Of a DNA stretch of 64,000 nucleotides, positions 52,378-61,057 are shown one piece after another. The notes below the pieces were generated by a model that was not told the DNA's origin, ran no database searches, and was given only the letters and a program-made list of their open reading frames with translations. Position numbers and translations under genes: made by a program. The DNA lies in assembly GCA_949296645.1 (NCBI GenBank), contig CASFPH010000003.1, positions 62,001 to 126,000 on the forward strand, in the 5' to 3' direction. Position 1 is the stretch's first letter. Each line of letters begins with the position of its first letter. Source of the DNA: an uncultured Bacteroidales bacterium. GTDB taxonomy: Bacteria > Bacteroidota > Bacteroidia > Bacteroidales > UBA932.

Positions 52378-53712
52378 ATGAAGAGGTTATTCGATGCGGT
52401 ATTTGCCGTTCTGCTTTGCACGATGTTCTTTTCATGTGCGGATAAGGCAGTGAACAAGGAGGTCCATTTTTACGGGAAGATGGTGAATTTCAACAATGAG
52501 GTGATCATGACGGCTCAGGATCCTGTTTCTCAGCTTCTTGACAAAGGTATTTCAATCGTTTCCGATGAAAACGGGAATTTTGACGTAAGATTCAGCATCG
52601 ATACACCGCAGTATTTCCGTATGGGACGCAACACCCTTTATTTCAAGCCTGGTGATGAAGTGAAAGCTTTTGTAGACTACAAGGACCCTATTGCGGCTAC
52701 ATTTGAAGGTTCTTCCGTACAGGAGAACAATTACCTCAAGTATAAGCCTTTCCCCAAGGCCGGAGCATTCCTTGATGCAGGTTCGCTTATAAAAGGCGTA
52801 AGAAGCAAGGAGGAGGCTGCGGAAAAGATATATGCCGAGTATCAGCGTTACGAGGATTCCCTTAAGGCCCTTACTGCCGTTTCAGATGAGTTCAGGTTCT
52901 TCGAGCAGATAAGGAACAAGGCGAGTCTGGTATGTGCCTACTCTTCGTTTTATTCATATTATTCTTTTGTAGGCCCTAAGGAGTGCAGGGACCTTTTCAA
53001 GGAAGATGTCTTCAATGCCGAGATAAAGGATGTGCTCAAAGGGATCGTGCCTGAAGGCCGTCTTGTATGTATAGATGAATTTTCGTCCGTAATGGGCTAT
53101 TATTTCGATTCTTCATGGGGCCTTGCCCAGCCTGACCGGGAACTGAAGGAGTACAATATGGTCAATACCCTTTCCGACAAGCTAAGTTATACCGGATACA
53201 ATGCAGAACTTCAGAAAGAGAAGGATTCAGTTGCTGCCGTGCTTACTCTTCCTGATTACAGTAATGCGCTGAACTTGCTGTTCGAATCATATGAGAAACT
53301 GATGCCGGGTAAGCCTGCTCCTGAAATAACAATGTATGATACTGAAGGCAAGCCTGTCGCTTTGAGCGGGTTCAAAGGCAAGGTGACGGTAATAGACGTA
53401 TGGGCTACATGGTGCGGACCATGCAAATCCCTTTCTCCGGCATATCACAAGCTTGCAGATGAGCTGGGTGACAAGGTAAACTTCATATCACTCAGCATCG
53501 ATGATGATATTGAAGCGTGGAAGGCGGATATCGTATCGGAAAAATCCAAATCAAGGGAGTTGCGTATAAACCGTCCGGACATGAAGGAGTACAATCTTGT
53601 AAGTGTACCAAGGTTCATGGTTCTGGATGCCGAAGGCAATTTCATCGATTCCAAGGCTCCGACTCCCGACACGGATGCATTGAAGAACCTTATTCTTGAA
53701 AACATCAGGTAA
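52378..53712 (+). CDS. Thioredoxin-fold lipoprotein (TlpA/ResA-like)
   Basis: About 444 residues. The signal peptide ends in a lipobox with Cys near residue 19 (LCTMFFSCA), so it is lipid-anchored. Residues about 25-310 form an N-terminal domain typical of the Bacteroidetes TlpA-like group (VHFYGKMVNFNNEVIMT is a DUF4369-like start), and the thioredoxin domain at about 315-444 has IDVWATWCGPCKSLSPAY with the CGPC active site near residue 346. The ATG at 52378 is chosen because it begins the signal peptide. It lies between fecR and SusC, an arrangement seen in other Bacteroidetes loci, and ends at a hairpin. Confidence 0.85.
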   Translation: MKRLFDAVFAVLLCTMFFSCADKAVNKEVHFYGKMVNFNNEVIMTAQDPVSQLLDKGISIVSDENGNFDVRFSIDTPQYFRMGRNTLYFKPGDEVKAFVDYKDPIAATFEGSSVQENNYLKYKPFPKAGAFLDAGSLIKGVRSKEEAAEKIYAEYQRYEDSLKALTAVSDEFRFFEQIRNKASLVCAYSSFYSYYSFVGPKECRDLFKEDVFNAEIKDVLKGIVPEGRLVCIDEFSSVMGYYFDSSWGLAQPDRELKEYNMVNTLSDKLSYTGYNAELQKEKDSVAAVLTLPDYSNALNLLFESYEKLMPGKPAPEITMYDTEGKPVALSGFKGKVTVIDVWATWCGPCKSLSPAYHKLADELGDKVNFISLSIDDDIEAWKADIVSEKSKSRELRINRPDMKEYNLVSVPRFMVLDAEGNFIDSKAPTPDTDALKNLILENIR

Positions 53713-53739
53713 TTGATTATCGGTTATAGTTTGATTCAT

Positions 53740-53780
53740 GAAGGGTTGTACTGGCAGTTGCAGTGCAGCCCTTCCTTTTT
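53740..53780 (+). terminator. Terminator after the thioredoxin-fold lipoprotein
   Basis: GAAGGGTTG (53740-53748) pairs with CAGCCCTTC (53766-53774) with one G-T pair, followed by TTTTT at 53776-53780. It separates the sigma/FecR/thioredoxin transcript from SusC/SusD. Confidence 0.7.
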
Positions 53781-53877
53781 GTAAAAGTCTATGGAAATAT
53801 TAAGGGGGATTTTCATATTGTTCTTGTGTATATAGTAAACGCAGTTTAAAACTATCAATAATCAAAAACTAACATTT

Positions 53878-56207
53878 ATGAGAAAAACTAATTTATTGTC
53901 CGTAGGGCGGCGTGTACTGAAAGGTATGCTTCTCCTGCTGGTTTTCCTTTTCTCCGGAATGCAGCTTGCTGCGCAAAACGGAGAACAGGTTTTCAAGGAT
54001 ACTCCCATCAAGGAGATTCTGGTCGAACTTACGGAAAAGACGGGGTACAAGTTCGTCTACTCGGATGCGCTTTCGGTCGTAAACACGAAAGTGGACTTTA
54101 CAATTCCTGAAAATGCCGATGATATACGTCCTGTTCTTGACAGGCTTTTCAAAGGACTTGGTGTAAGCTATAAGATTGACGGGAAGCAGGTGATTATAGC
54201 GCCGTTGACAATAGCCCCTTTAAGTAGAAGAACTGAAAAAAAAGTTTTGACTGGTATTGTTACGGATAAATCAACGGGTGAGACTATTCCAGGGGTAATT
54301 GTAAAAAATACAGTTACAGGGAAGTTGGCATCAGCGGATGTTTTGGGTAATTTTAATATTGAAGCAACTCCGGGTGATATTCTTGAGATATCATCAATAG
54401 GAATGGAAGATTGTAGTTATACTGTTTCCACTCTTGAAAATATTGTCAATATTGAAATGAAGCCTTCTGTAGTAAATCTTTCTGACATAGTTGTTACGGG
54501 TTATCAGACTTTGTCTAAGGAGAGAGCGACAGGTTCTTATGCAGTAATTTCACAGGAAAATCTAAAAAACAAGATACAGACTGGTATCATGAGTAAATTG
54601 GATGGTATGATACCGGGACTCACTACATACAAAGGCGTTCTGCAGATAAGGGGCAAATCAACAATTTTGGGCAATTCATCACCTCTGATTATAGTAGACG
54701 GCTTTCCATACGAAGGCAGTATCAACAGTATAAACCCAAATGAAGTTGCAAATATTACGGTGTTGAAAGATGCGGCAGCTGCATCAATATATGGCGCAAG
54801 GTCGGCAAATGGTGTGATTGTCATCACTACAAGGGGCGGCGATACAAAAAAGACTACAGTAGAGTATAGTGGTAGTATGACTGTCAATTATCTGAGGGAT
54901 CAGAGGGAGTATCTTAATCTTATGAACAGTGCTGAACTGGTGGATTTCCAGGTAAAGATGTTCAACATCTATCATAATCCAGCAACGAGTCTGAACCCAA
55001 GAAGGAGTATTGAACCTATGGCTCAACTTCTGTATGATCATGAGGCAGGTAAAATTTCCGATTCGGAATTCAACAGGCAGCTGGATGTTTTCAGGAATAC
55101 CGATAACAGAAATGAGTATGATATGATGGATTTTACCAGAAAGACATCAATTACTCAGCAGCATAACGTTTCATTAAGGGGCGGTACTGAAAAATACAAT
55201 TATTCAACAAGTATAAACTATACACGAACTGACGGGTATGTAAAGGACAACCTTAGCGACAGACTCGGTTATAATATAAAAGGATACTATAACTTTTTCA
55301 AATGGTTGAGGGCTGATATAGGTGTGATAGGTTCCTTTACCAGGAATAATTCTTATGATGGATTTTCTGCTACAGGTCTTTATACAGGCCAGACTTCGTA
55401 TCCGTCATACAAGAGATATTTTGATGATAATGGAAATCAGTTGCAATGGTATAGCGGCAAGTCACAGCAAGAAATAGACCGTTTGAAAAACCTGGGTCTA
55501 TTGGATGAAACATATTATCCTATTCAGGAAAGAACACGAGAGATGTCTAGATCTGAAAGTAATTATTCCAATATACAGCTCGGTCTTAATTTTAAGATAA
55601 TAAAAGGACTTACCCTTGATTTGAAATATCAGTATGAAACTACTTTCTCGATGCAGAAGTGGAGGACCTTGTCATGTCAGGTACAGTAACTCCTCCCGTG
55701 ATGGCATCCATTTCATCTGATTTCAAATACAGGAATTTCGGCCTTTCGTTCATGTTCATGATGTATGCCGGTTCTGTTATGAGAGATGTATTTATGCCAA
55801 TGATAACCTATCCGCAGAATTATATTTCAGGCGCCAATCTTAACAGGGATATGAATAATTATTGGCAGTCCCCTGAGGATTCAAACAATCCGGATGTTTT
55901 CCCGGCAATCTATAGAAACGCATCATCGAATACAACATATCTGTGGGCAGCAGCCGACAGGCATATCCTGAATTCAGGTTATGTGAAATTGAGGAATGTG
56001 ACATTCTCATACACCCTTCCTGAAAAAATGCTTAAATCAATGTCCATGGAGGACCTTACATTGAGCCTTCAGGTTGAGAATCCTCTGATTATAGGTTTCA
56101 ATGGAAAAGGATTGAATCCTGAATCATGGAGCGGTTCAAGTCTGAATCCGTCAAGGGGAACATTGACAACTCCTACATTCTCACTAGGGTTAAATATAAG
56201 ATTCTAA
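53878..56207 (+). pseudogene. SusC-family TonB-dependent transporter, internally deleted and frameshifted
   Basis: The first part (53878-55689) encodes signal peptide, an STN domain (FKDTPIKEILVELTEKTGYK), CarboxypepD_reg (LTGIVTDKSTGETIPGVIVK), a plug (GYQTLSKERATGSYAVIS, LKDAAAASIYGARSANGVIV) and the first half of the barrel, ending abnormally after YQYETTFSMQKW. The last part (to 56207) is in another frame: VEDLVMSGTVTPPVMASIS through SLGLNIRF, the normal C-terminal barrel end. Together they give about 785 residues where SusC proteins have about 1000-1100, so roughly 200-300 residues of barrel are gone at the join near 55660-55686. The STN domain shows it was regulated by the neighbouring FecR/sigma pair. 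It is unlikely to import anything as it stands. Confidence 0.8.
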
Positions 56208-56208
56208 A

Positions 56209-57657
56209 ATGCAAGAAAAAATGAGAAATATATTTATAATACTGATGTCTTTGATGGCATTCACAGCCTGTGATGCTTATCTTAACGTGCAGCCGAAAGG
56301 CTACACCATACCGTCCAAGTACGAGGATTACCGCCAGCTTATGAACTATGCCCAACTTTATAAAAATGGCGATATAACACCGGTATATATGACAGATGAC
56401 GTCCTTTTTGCAGATGGGGATATTGAAAACAATCTTGATGCTCAGGATGATAATGTCAAGTATCTGTATAAATTCAACCATGGCCCTATTTTCAATGACG
56501 GTGATTCCGATGCTATTTGGGAATACGGATATAACAGAATTTATACTTTGAATGTGGTAATCAACAATGTCCTGAACACTCCTGACGGCAGTAAGGAGGA
56601 GAAAGAGGCTACCTGGGCAGAAGCAAAAGTTGCAAGGGCCTATGAATATCTGACTCTTGTCACCATATATGCTCCTGCTTATGATAAGAATACTGCAAGC
56701 AAGGATTTGGGTGTTCCGATTATTTCTACCGAAGATATCGGCAAGATGGATTATGTCAGAAATACAGTGCAGCAGGTTTACGATTTCATAGAAACGGATT
56801 TGAGAGAGGCATTGCCAAAACTTAAAGATAAGCCTGATCATAGATTTGCGGCAGGTAAAAATGTGGCATACAGCTTTATGGCAAAACTCCAGATGCTTAA
56901 GGGTAACTATGAAGAATGTATGAAAAATGCAGTTGAAGCCCTTAAATTGTCTAAGGAACTTGTGGATTTGACCAAGTATGCAATCAAGAGTCCAACACAG
57001 TATATCGGACGAATAGTTCTTGCTGAGGATATGATAACCCCTTATCCTGATGCTCAGGATAATCCGGAAGTAATATTGGCCAGATATTGTCCATATGTCT
57101 TTGCCGGTAATATCTCGTTTTATGCAAGCGAGGAGCTACTTCAGATTTTTGAAAAAGATGTGCCGGCAGGTGCAACTGATTATAGAAGGAAATTGTTCTA
57201 TTCCGATGATCAGTTCGCCGGTATGGAGTTTCCTGGTTATACTACATGGTGCCTTTACGTGAGAATGAACTATGGGCTTAACAATATGGATGTTATACTG
57301 ATGGCAGCAGAAGGATATGCCCGCATAGGTGATTCCAAGTCTTTGGAACAGGCAGCCTATTGGTACAATTACTTAAGAGACCACCGTATAGAGAATAATG
57401 TACATGTTGCATTTGCATCAGCTGATGAAGCTCTGGTTAAAGTTCTGGAGGAGAGAAGAAGGGAGTTCGCTATGGTAGGTAATTACAGGTTTGTGGACCT
57501 GAAACGTTTGAATAAGGAGTCACGTTTTGCAAAGACTGTAGTCCATACATGCGGTTCGGAAAAATGGGAGCTTCCGGCAAATGATAACAGGTGGATATTT
57601 CCTATACCGCCTAACGTAAAAGCTTTCAGACCGGACATTCCGGACTATGAAAGGTAA
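56209..57657 (+). CDS. RagB/SusD-family surface lipoprotein
   Basis: A 482-residue SusD protein with a lipobox signal (IILMSLMAFTACDAY, Cys near residue 21; a second ATG at 56221 is equally good). Features typical of SusD: YLNVQPKGYTIPSKYEDY near the N-terminus, WAEAKVARAYEYLTLVTIYAP in the TPR-like region and the C-terminal EERRREFAMVGNYRFVDLKRL. It binds the glycan or peptide for its SusC partner at the cell surface. Here the SusC gene one base upstream is broken, so SusD is orphaned in function. A perfect hairpin follows. Confidence 0.92.
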   Translation: MQEKMRNIFIILMSLMAFTACDAYLNVQPKGYTIPSKYEDYRQLMNYAQLYKNGDITPVYMTDDVLFADGDIENNLDAQDDNVKYLYKFNHGPIFNDGDSDAIWEYGYNRIYTLNVVINNVLNTPDGSKEEKEATWAEAKVARAYEYLTLVTIYAPAYDKNTASKDLGVPIISTEDIGKMDYVRNTVQQVYDFIETDLREALPKLKDKPDHRFAAGKNVAYSFMAKLQMLKGNYEECMKNAVEALKLSKELVDLTKYAIKSPTQYIGRIVLAEDMITPYPDAQDNPEVILARYCPYVFAGNISFYASEELLQIFEKDVPAGATDYRRKLFYSDDQFAGMEFPGYTTWCLYVRMNYGLNNMDVILMAAEGYARIGDSKSLEQAAYWYNYLRDHRIENNVHVAFASADEALVKVLEERRREFAMVGNYRFVDLKRLNKESRFAKTVVHTCGSEKWELPANDNRWIFPIPPNVKAFRPDIPDYER

Positions 57658-57664
57658 TTTGTTA

Positions 57665-57690
57665 AACCTGCGGAACCAAATCCGCAGGTT
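57665..57690. terminator. Bidirectional terminator after SusD
   Basis: AACCTGCGGA (57665-57674) pairs perfectly with TCCGCAGGTT (57681-57690), followed by TTTTT. It lies between susD and the convergent methyltransferase gene. Confidence 0.9.
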
Positions 57691-57696
57691 TTTTGT

Positions 57697-58425
57697 TTAT
57701 ACCATGGTGATCCGGCACAGGTATCCGTAATGGCCGTCCTCAAGAAGCAGTTCGGCCCTGAAACCGTTGAGGGCGGCATGGTGGGCGAGGGTGCTGAAAT
57801 CTATGTAGAGCCACGGGAATTCGTCACCGCGTATTTTCCTGTACTGCATCCTGTAGCGCATTTCTCCGTAGTAGTACCCGTTGAGGTCGATAAGCATGCT
57901 ACCGTCCTCGTCAGTGTAGAGGTATTTCAGGTCACTGGAATCCATAAGTATGCATCCTCCTTTCCTGAGCAGATGCCTTGCCTTGAGAAAGAAATGTCCG
58001 ATGTTGCCGATGTTGCCTATTATGCCCGAGCCGTTCATAAGCATGAGGATAGTGTCGTATTCTCCTGCGAAACTGTCATCGAGAATGTTTGCGGTACGGG
58101 CATCTATTCCCCTTTCGAGCATTACTTCAACCGACAGGGGGGATATGTCGATGGCCTCCACTTCCTTTCCCATCCCTTTCAGGACCAGGCTGTGGCATCC
58201 CGCACCTGCACCGACATCAAGAATTTTTCCGGATGCAAGTTCAAGGGCCTTTTTTTCAATTTCAGGCATGTCGTCGAATTTTCTGAACAATGTGCTTACC
58301 GGAATTTCGTCATCATCGAAATCAGGTGAGAGTACTTTCAGTTTTCCGGCCTTCCCTGTCTTGTGGAAGTCCATTATGGCGGCGCCCATCGGGTCTTTGT
58401 CTTCTGTCAGAACGGATGTCAGCAT
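57697..58425 (-). CDS. SAM-dependent methyltransferase
   Basis: A 242-residue class I methyltransferase with motif I ILDVGAGAGCHSLVLK near residue 65, the post-I acidic residue in VEAIDISP and motif IV-like region LMLMNGSGIIGN; the later YYYGEMRYRMQYRKIRG segment may form the substrate side. The substrate is not recognisable; family members modify small molecules or proteins. It has its own promoter, divergent from the MFS gene. The start could also be a few codons downstream. Confidence 0.75.
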   Translation of the reverse strand: MLTSVLTEDKDPMGAAIMDFHKTGKAGKLKVLSPDFDDDEIPVSTLFRKFDDMPEIEKKALELASGKILDVGAGAGCHSLVLKGMGKEVEAIDISPLSVEVMLERGIDARTANILDDSFAGEYDTILMLMNGSGIIGNIGNIGHFFLKARHLLRKGGCILMDSSDLKYLYTDEDGSMLIDLNGYYYGEMRYRMQYRKIRGDEFPWLYIDFSTLAHHAALNGFRAELLLEDGHYGYLCRITMV

Positions 58426-58450
58426 AATTGTTGGATTGTGATACCGGCTG

Positions 58451-58484
58451 CAAATTTATGCAAATATTCATTTAAAAGTTCAAA
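58451..58484 (-). promoter_or_regulatory. Promoter of the methyltransferase gene
   Basis: Minus strand TTTG (58481-58484), 22 bases, TAAATTTG (58451-58458), 25 bases before the methyltransferase start. The region has CAAATTT/AAATTTG inverted arms and two CCGGCTG copies, which may serve regulation of both divergent genes. Confidence 0.55.
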
Positions 58485-58513
58485 TTTGCCGGCTGTACAT
58501 ATAAGTTTTGTTT

Positions 58514-59872
58514 ATGAAAATTCCTGTACAGTACCTGTGTGCCACAAGCATCATCATAGCCATATCGATGTCCGTTCTTGACGGCACCATCACCAATGTG
58601 GCCCTGCCGTCTCTCGCTAAGGAGTTCGGCGTCTCTCCGGACACTTCCATATGGATAGTCAATGCATATCAGATGGTCATAACGATGACACTGGTCATAT
58701 TTGCCGCGGCAGGCGACGTGTACAGTTACAAAAAGGTGTTCCTCGGCGGGATAACTGTATTTACCGGAGCTTCGGTGCTGTGCGCCCTTTCTACCGGTTT
58801 CCCTATGCTTATAGTGTCGCGTGTGCTGCAGGGACTGGCTGCCGCCGCCGTGATGGGGGTGAATACTGCGCTTATACGTCTGATCTACCCTCCGGAGATC
58901 CTGGGACGCGGTATAAGCCTGAACGCCATGGCCGTGGCAGTGAGCGCAGCCGCAGGACCTACCATAGCGGGATTCATATTATCCGTGCTGTCATGGCACT
59001 GGCTGTTTGTCATAAACGTACCTCTCGGGATAGCTGCTTATCTGCTTGGACACAGGCTCCTGCCGGACAATCCTCCTTCTGCAATGAAGCACCTAGACAA
59101 GTGGAGCTGTGCTGGCAATGCACTCACCTTCGGTTTCATGATATATGCTTTCGAAGGTATAGCCCACCACGAGAGCAAGGCCCTGGTAATTTCCGCCTTT
59201 GCAGCCTTCGCAGTTGCGGGCTTTTTCTATTTCCGAAGGCAGTTTTCCATGGTACGTCATGGTGTAACCCCGCTTTTGCCGGTTGATCTGATGAAGATAT
59301 CCCTCTTCTCGCTTTCGCTTCTCACTTCGGTGTGTTCGTTCATGGCACAGATGCTTGCAATGGTTTCACTGCCGTTTTTCATGCAGGATATGCTCCATTT
59401 CAGTGCAGTAGAGACAGGTCTTCTCATCACTCCATGGCCTCTTGCCACCCTTTTCACCGCGCCTTTGGCAGGTCGTCTTGTAGAAAAGTTCCATCCGGGC
59501 GCGCTTGGAGCGGCAGGCATGCTGCTCTTTTCATGCGGTCTGCTGCTGATGTTCTTTCTGCCAGCAGATGCCGGTATGGCGGATATAGTGTGGCGTGTGA
59601 TGTTGTGCGGCGCAGGTTTCGGCCTGTTCCAGACTCCCAATAATCTTACCATAGTCTCCTCTGTTCCTGTCAATCGCAGCGGAGGTGCCAGCGGTATGCA
59701 GGGCATGGCCCGTCTTGTGGGGCAGACAGTGGGTACTACCGGTGTCGCGATAGTCTTTTCCCTCATGTCCCATACGTCAGGTTCGCGCCTGTGCCTTGCT
59801 ACAGGTGCGGTTATGGCCTTCCTTGCAAGTATAGCCAGCGTTTCAAGGGTATCGCACGCTTTCAGGCCGTGA
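58514..59872 (+). CDS. MFS transporter, DHA2 drug-exporter type
   Basis: About 452 residues with 13-14 hydrophobic helices. TM1 has the motif LDGTITNVALPSL and TM2-3 WIVNAYQMVITMTLVIFAAAG, typical of the EmrB/QacA (DHA2) group; motif C-like GFILSVLSWHWLFVINVPLG is in TM5. It exports drugs, bile-related or other amphiphilic compounds using the proton gradient. The ATG at 58514 is preferred over a TTG two codons upstream. No adaptor gene (EmrA) is adjacent, so it may work alone. Confidence 0.88.
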   Translation: MKIPVQYLCATSIIIAISMSVLDGTITNVALPSLAKEFGVSPDTSIWIVNAYQMVITMTLVIFAAAGDVYSYKKVFLGGITVFTGASVLCALSTGFPMLIVSRVLQGLAAAAVMGVNTALIRLIYPPEILGRGISLNAMAVAVSAAAGPTIAGFILSVLSWHWLFVINVPLGIAAYLLGHRLLPDNPPSAMKHLDKWSCAGNALTFGFMIYAFEGIAHHESKALVISAFAAFAVAGFFYFRRQFSMVRHGVTPLLPVDLMKISLFSLSLLTSVCSFMAQMLAMVSLPFFMQDMLHFSAVETGLLITPWPLATLFTAPLAGRLVEKFHPGALGAAGMLLFSCGLLLMFFLPADAGMADIVWRVMLCGAGFGLFQTPNNLTIVSSVPVNRSGGASGMQGMARLVGQTVGTTGVAIVFSLMSHTSGSRLCLATGAVMAFLASIASVSRVSHAFRP

Positions 59873-59947
59873 GCAAGCTTTTACATGGTTTCTTTGTTGC
59901 ACAGTATTTATTTATTTATTACCTTTAATAAATTAAATACAGAACCT

Positions 59948-61057
59948 ATGAAAAAACATTTTTCCCTATTGCTGTTTGTCCTCGCGGCATTTTCATGCGC
60001 GGACAACAAAAACGTTTCGGAATTCGTGACAGTTGATATGGCCCATGCCGTCGACGGAGGAACAATCAGTACATCCGGTGCCGACTCGCTGGTGATACGT
60101 AACAGTGACGGACATCAGGTCGGTATGATAAACAAGGTGGTGCGCCATGAAGGCGGATACTTTATTTCCACAATGGGCATGCTCCTTACGGTGAACAATG
60201 ACGGTGAGATAACCGGCCATATCGGAAACCGCGGAAGAAGCGAATCGGAATATCTTGGGATCAACGACTTCTGGATTGACGGCTCTTCCGTAATGATATA
60301 TGATTTCAACGGCATGAAAATCCTGTCATACGGCATTGACGGTACTTTCATCTCTTCCGAAAAGATTGCCGGTAAAGGCGAGGGGTTCCTGATACCCGGT
60401 TCCCTTGTCCCTTTTGCTGACGGATATGTAGCGAAATGCACATATGTCGGTACAATGGATGAATCCCCGGCCCTTGCATATTATCCGGAAGACCTTTCTT
60501 CGTCTGCCGTGCTGGGAACATTGACTGTAAAGAGCGGCCTCAGGGTTGGTTATCCGCTTGTGCTTTCGGATGATGTGTCTTCTGATTATGGGGAAAGCAT
60601 TCTTTACTGGAATACTCTCGGACGGGAGATATACAGGGTTTCCGGCAGCAACGGTACAAGCGGCTCAGGTGCGGACGGATCCGGTATTACAGTAGGCAAG
60701 GCCTACGAACTGGATTTTGGCGACCGTAATTTCCCTTCACTCAATGAAACGGACGAATATGACCTTTTGCAGAAATACAACAATGACGATGTCTGGAGGT
60801 CAAACCATTCCGGTCTGATATCCTATGTGTACGAGAATCCGGAATATCTCTATTTTACATATATGGATGGTGGAAATACTGCACTTGGAGTATATGACCG
60901 GAAAAAAGGAAAGTCCTGCAGTTATGCTTTGGAGAGCAGCAACGGGGAATTATTCCTTGCATGTGTATTTTACGGTAAGTCATTTTTTCTGTTTGAGGAG
61001 CGCGATGACCATACCGTTGTCTTTTCACTTCCTCTTCCCGAGCCTGAAGCAGAATAG
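59948..61057 (+). CDS. 6-bladed beta-propeller lipoprotein
   Basis: About 369 residues. The signal peptide ends in a lipobox with Cys near residue 17 (LAAFSCADN). The rest shows repeated beta-propeller strands with aromatic and Gly turns: GYFISTMGMLLTVNNDGEIT, GSSVMIYDFNGMKILSYG, LYFTYMDGGNTALGVYDRKK, matching the TolB-like/BF3164-type propeller lipoproteins common in Bacteroidales. No catalytic residues are expected; binding of a ligand or partner is likely. The start at 59948 is the signal peptide Met. Its 3' end overlaps the end of the convergent RND gene by 33 bases. Confidence 0.8.
   Translation: MKKHFSLLLFVLAAFSCADNKNVSEFVTVDMAHAVDGGTISTSGADSLVIRNSDGHQVGMINKVVRHEGGYFISTMGMLLTVNNDGEITGHIGNRGRSESEYLGINDFWIDGSSVMIYDFNGMKILSYGIDGTFISSEKIAGKGEGFLIPGSLVPFADGYVAKCTYVGTMDESPALAYYPEDLSSSAVLGTLTVKSGLRVGYPLVLSDDVSSDYGESILYWNTLGREIYRVSGSNGTSGSGADGSGITVGKAYELDFGDRNFPSLNETDEYDLLQKYNNDDVWRSNHSGLISYVYENPEYLYFTYMDGGNTALGVYDRKKGKSCSYALESSNGELFLACVFYGKSFFLFEERDDHTVVFSLPLPEPEAE

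Noticed and set aside
53878-55689. A complete short TonB-dependent transporter
   Set aside because: It ends mid-barrel and the missing C-terminal barrel end is found in another frame directly after it.
57730-58329. 199-codon open frame on the plus strand
   Set aside because: Antisense to the methyltransferase, whose SAM motif is clear.
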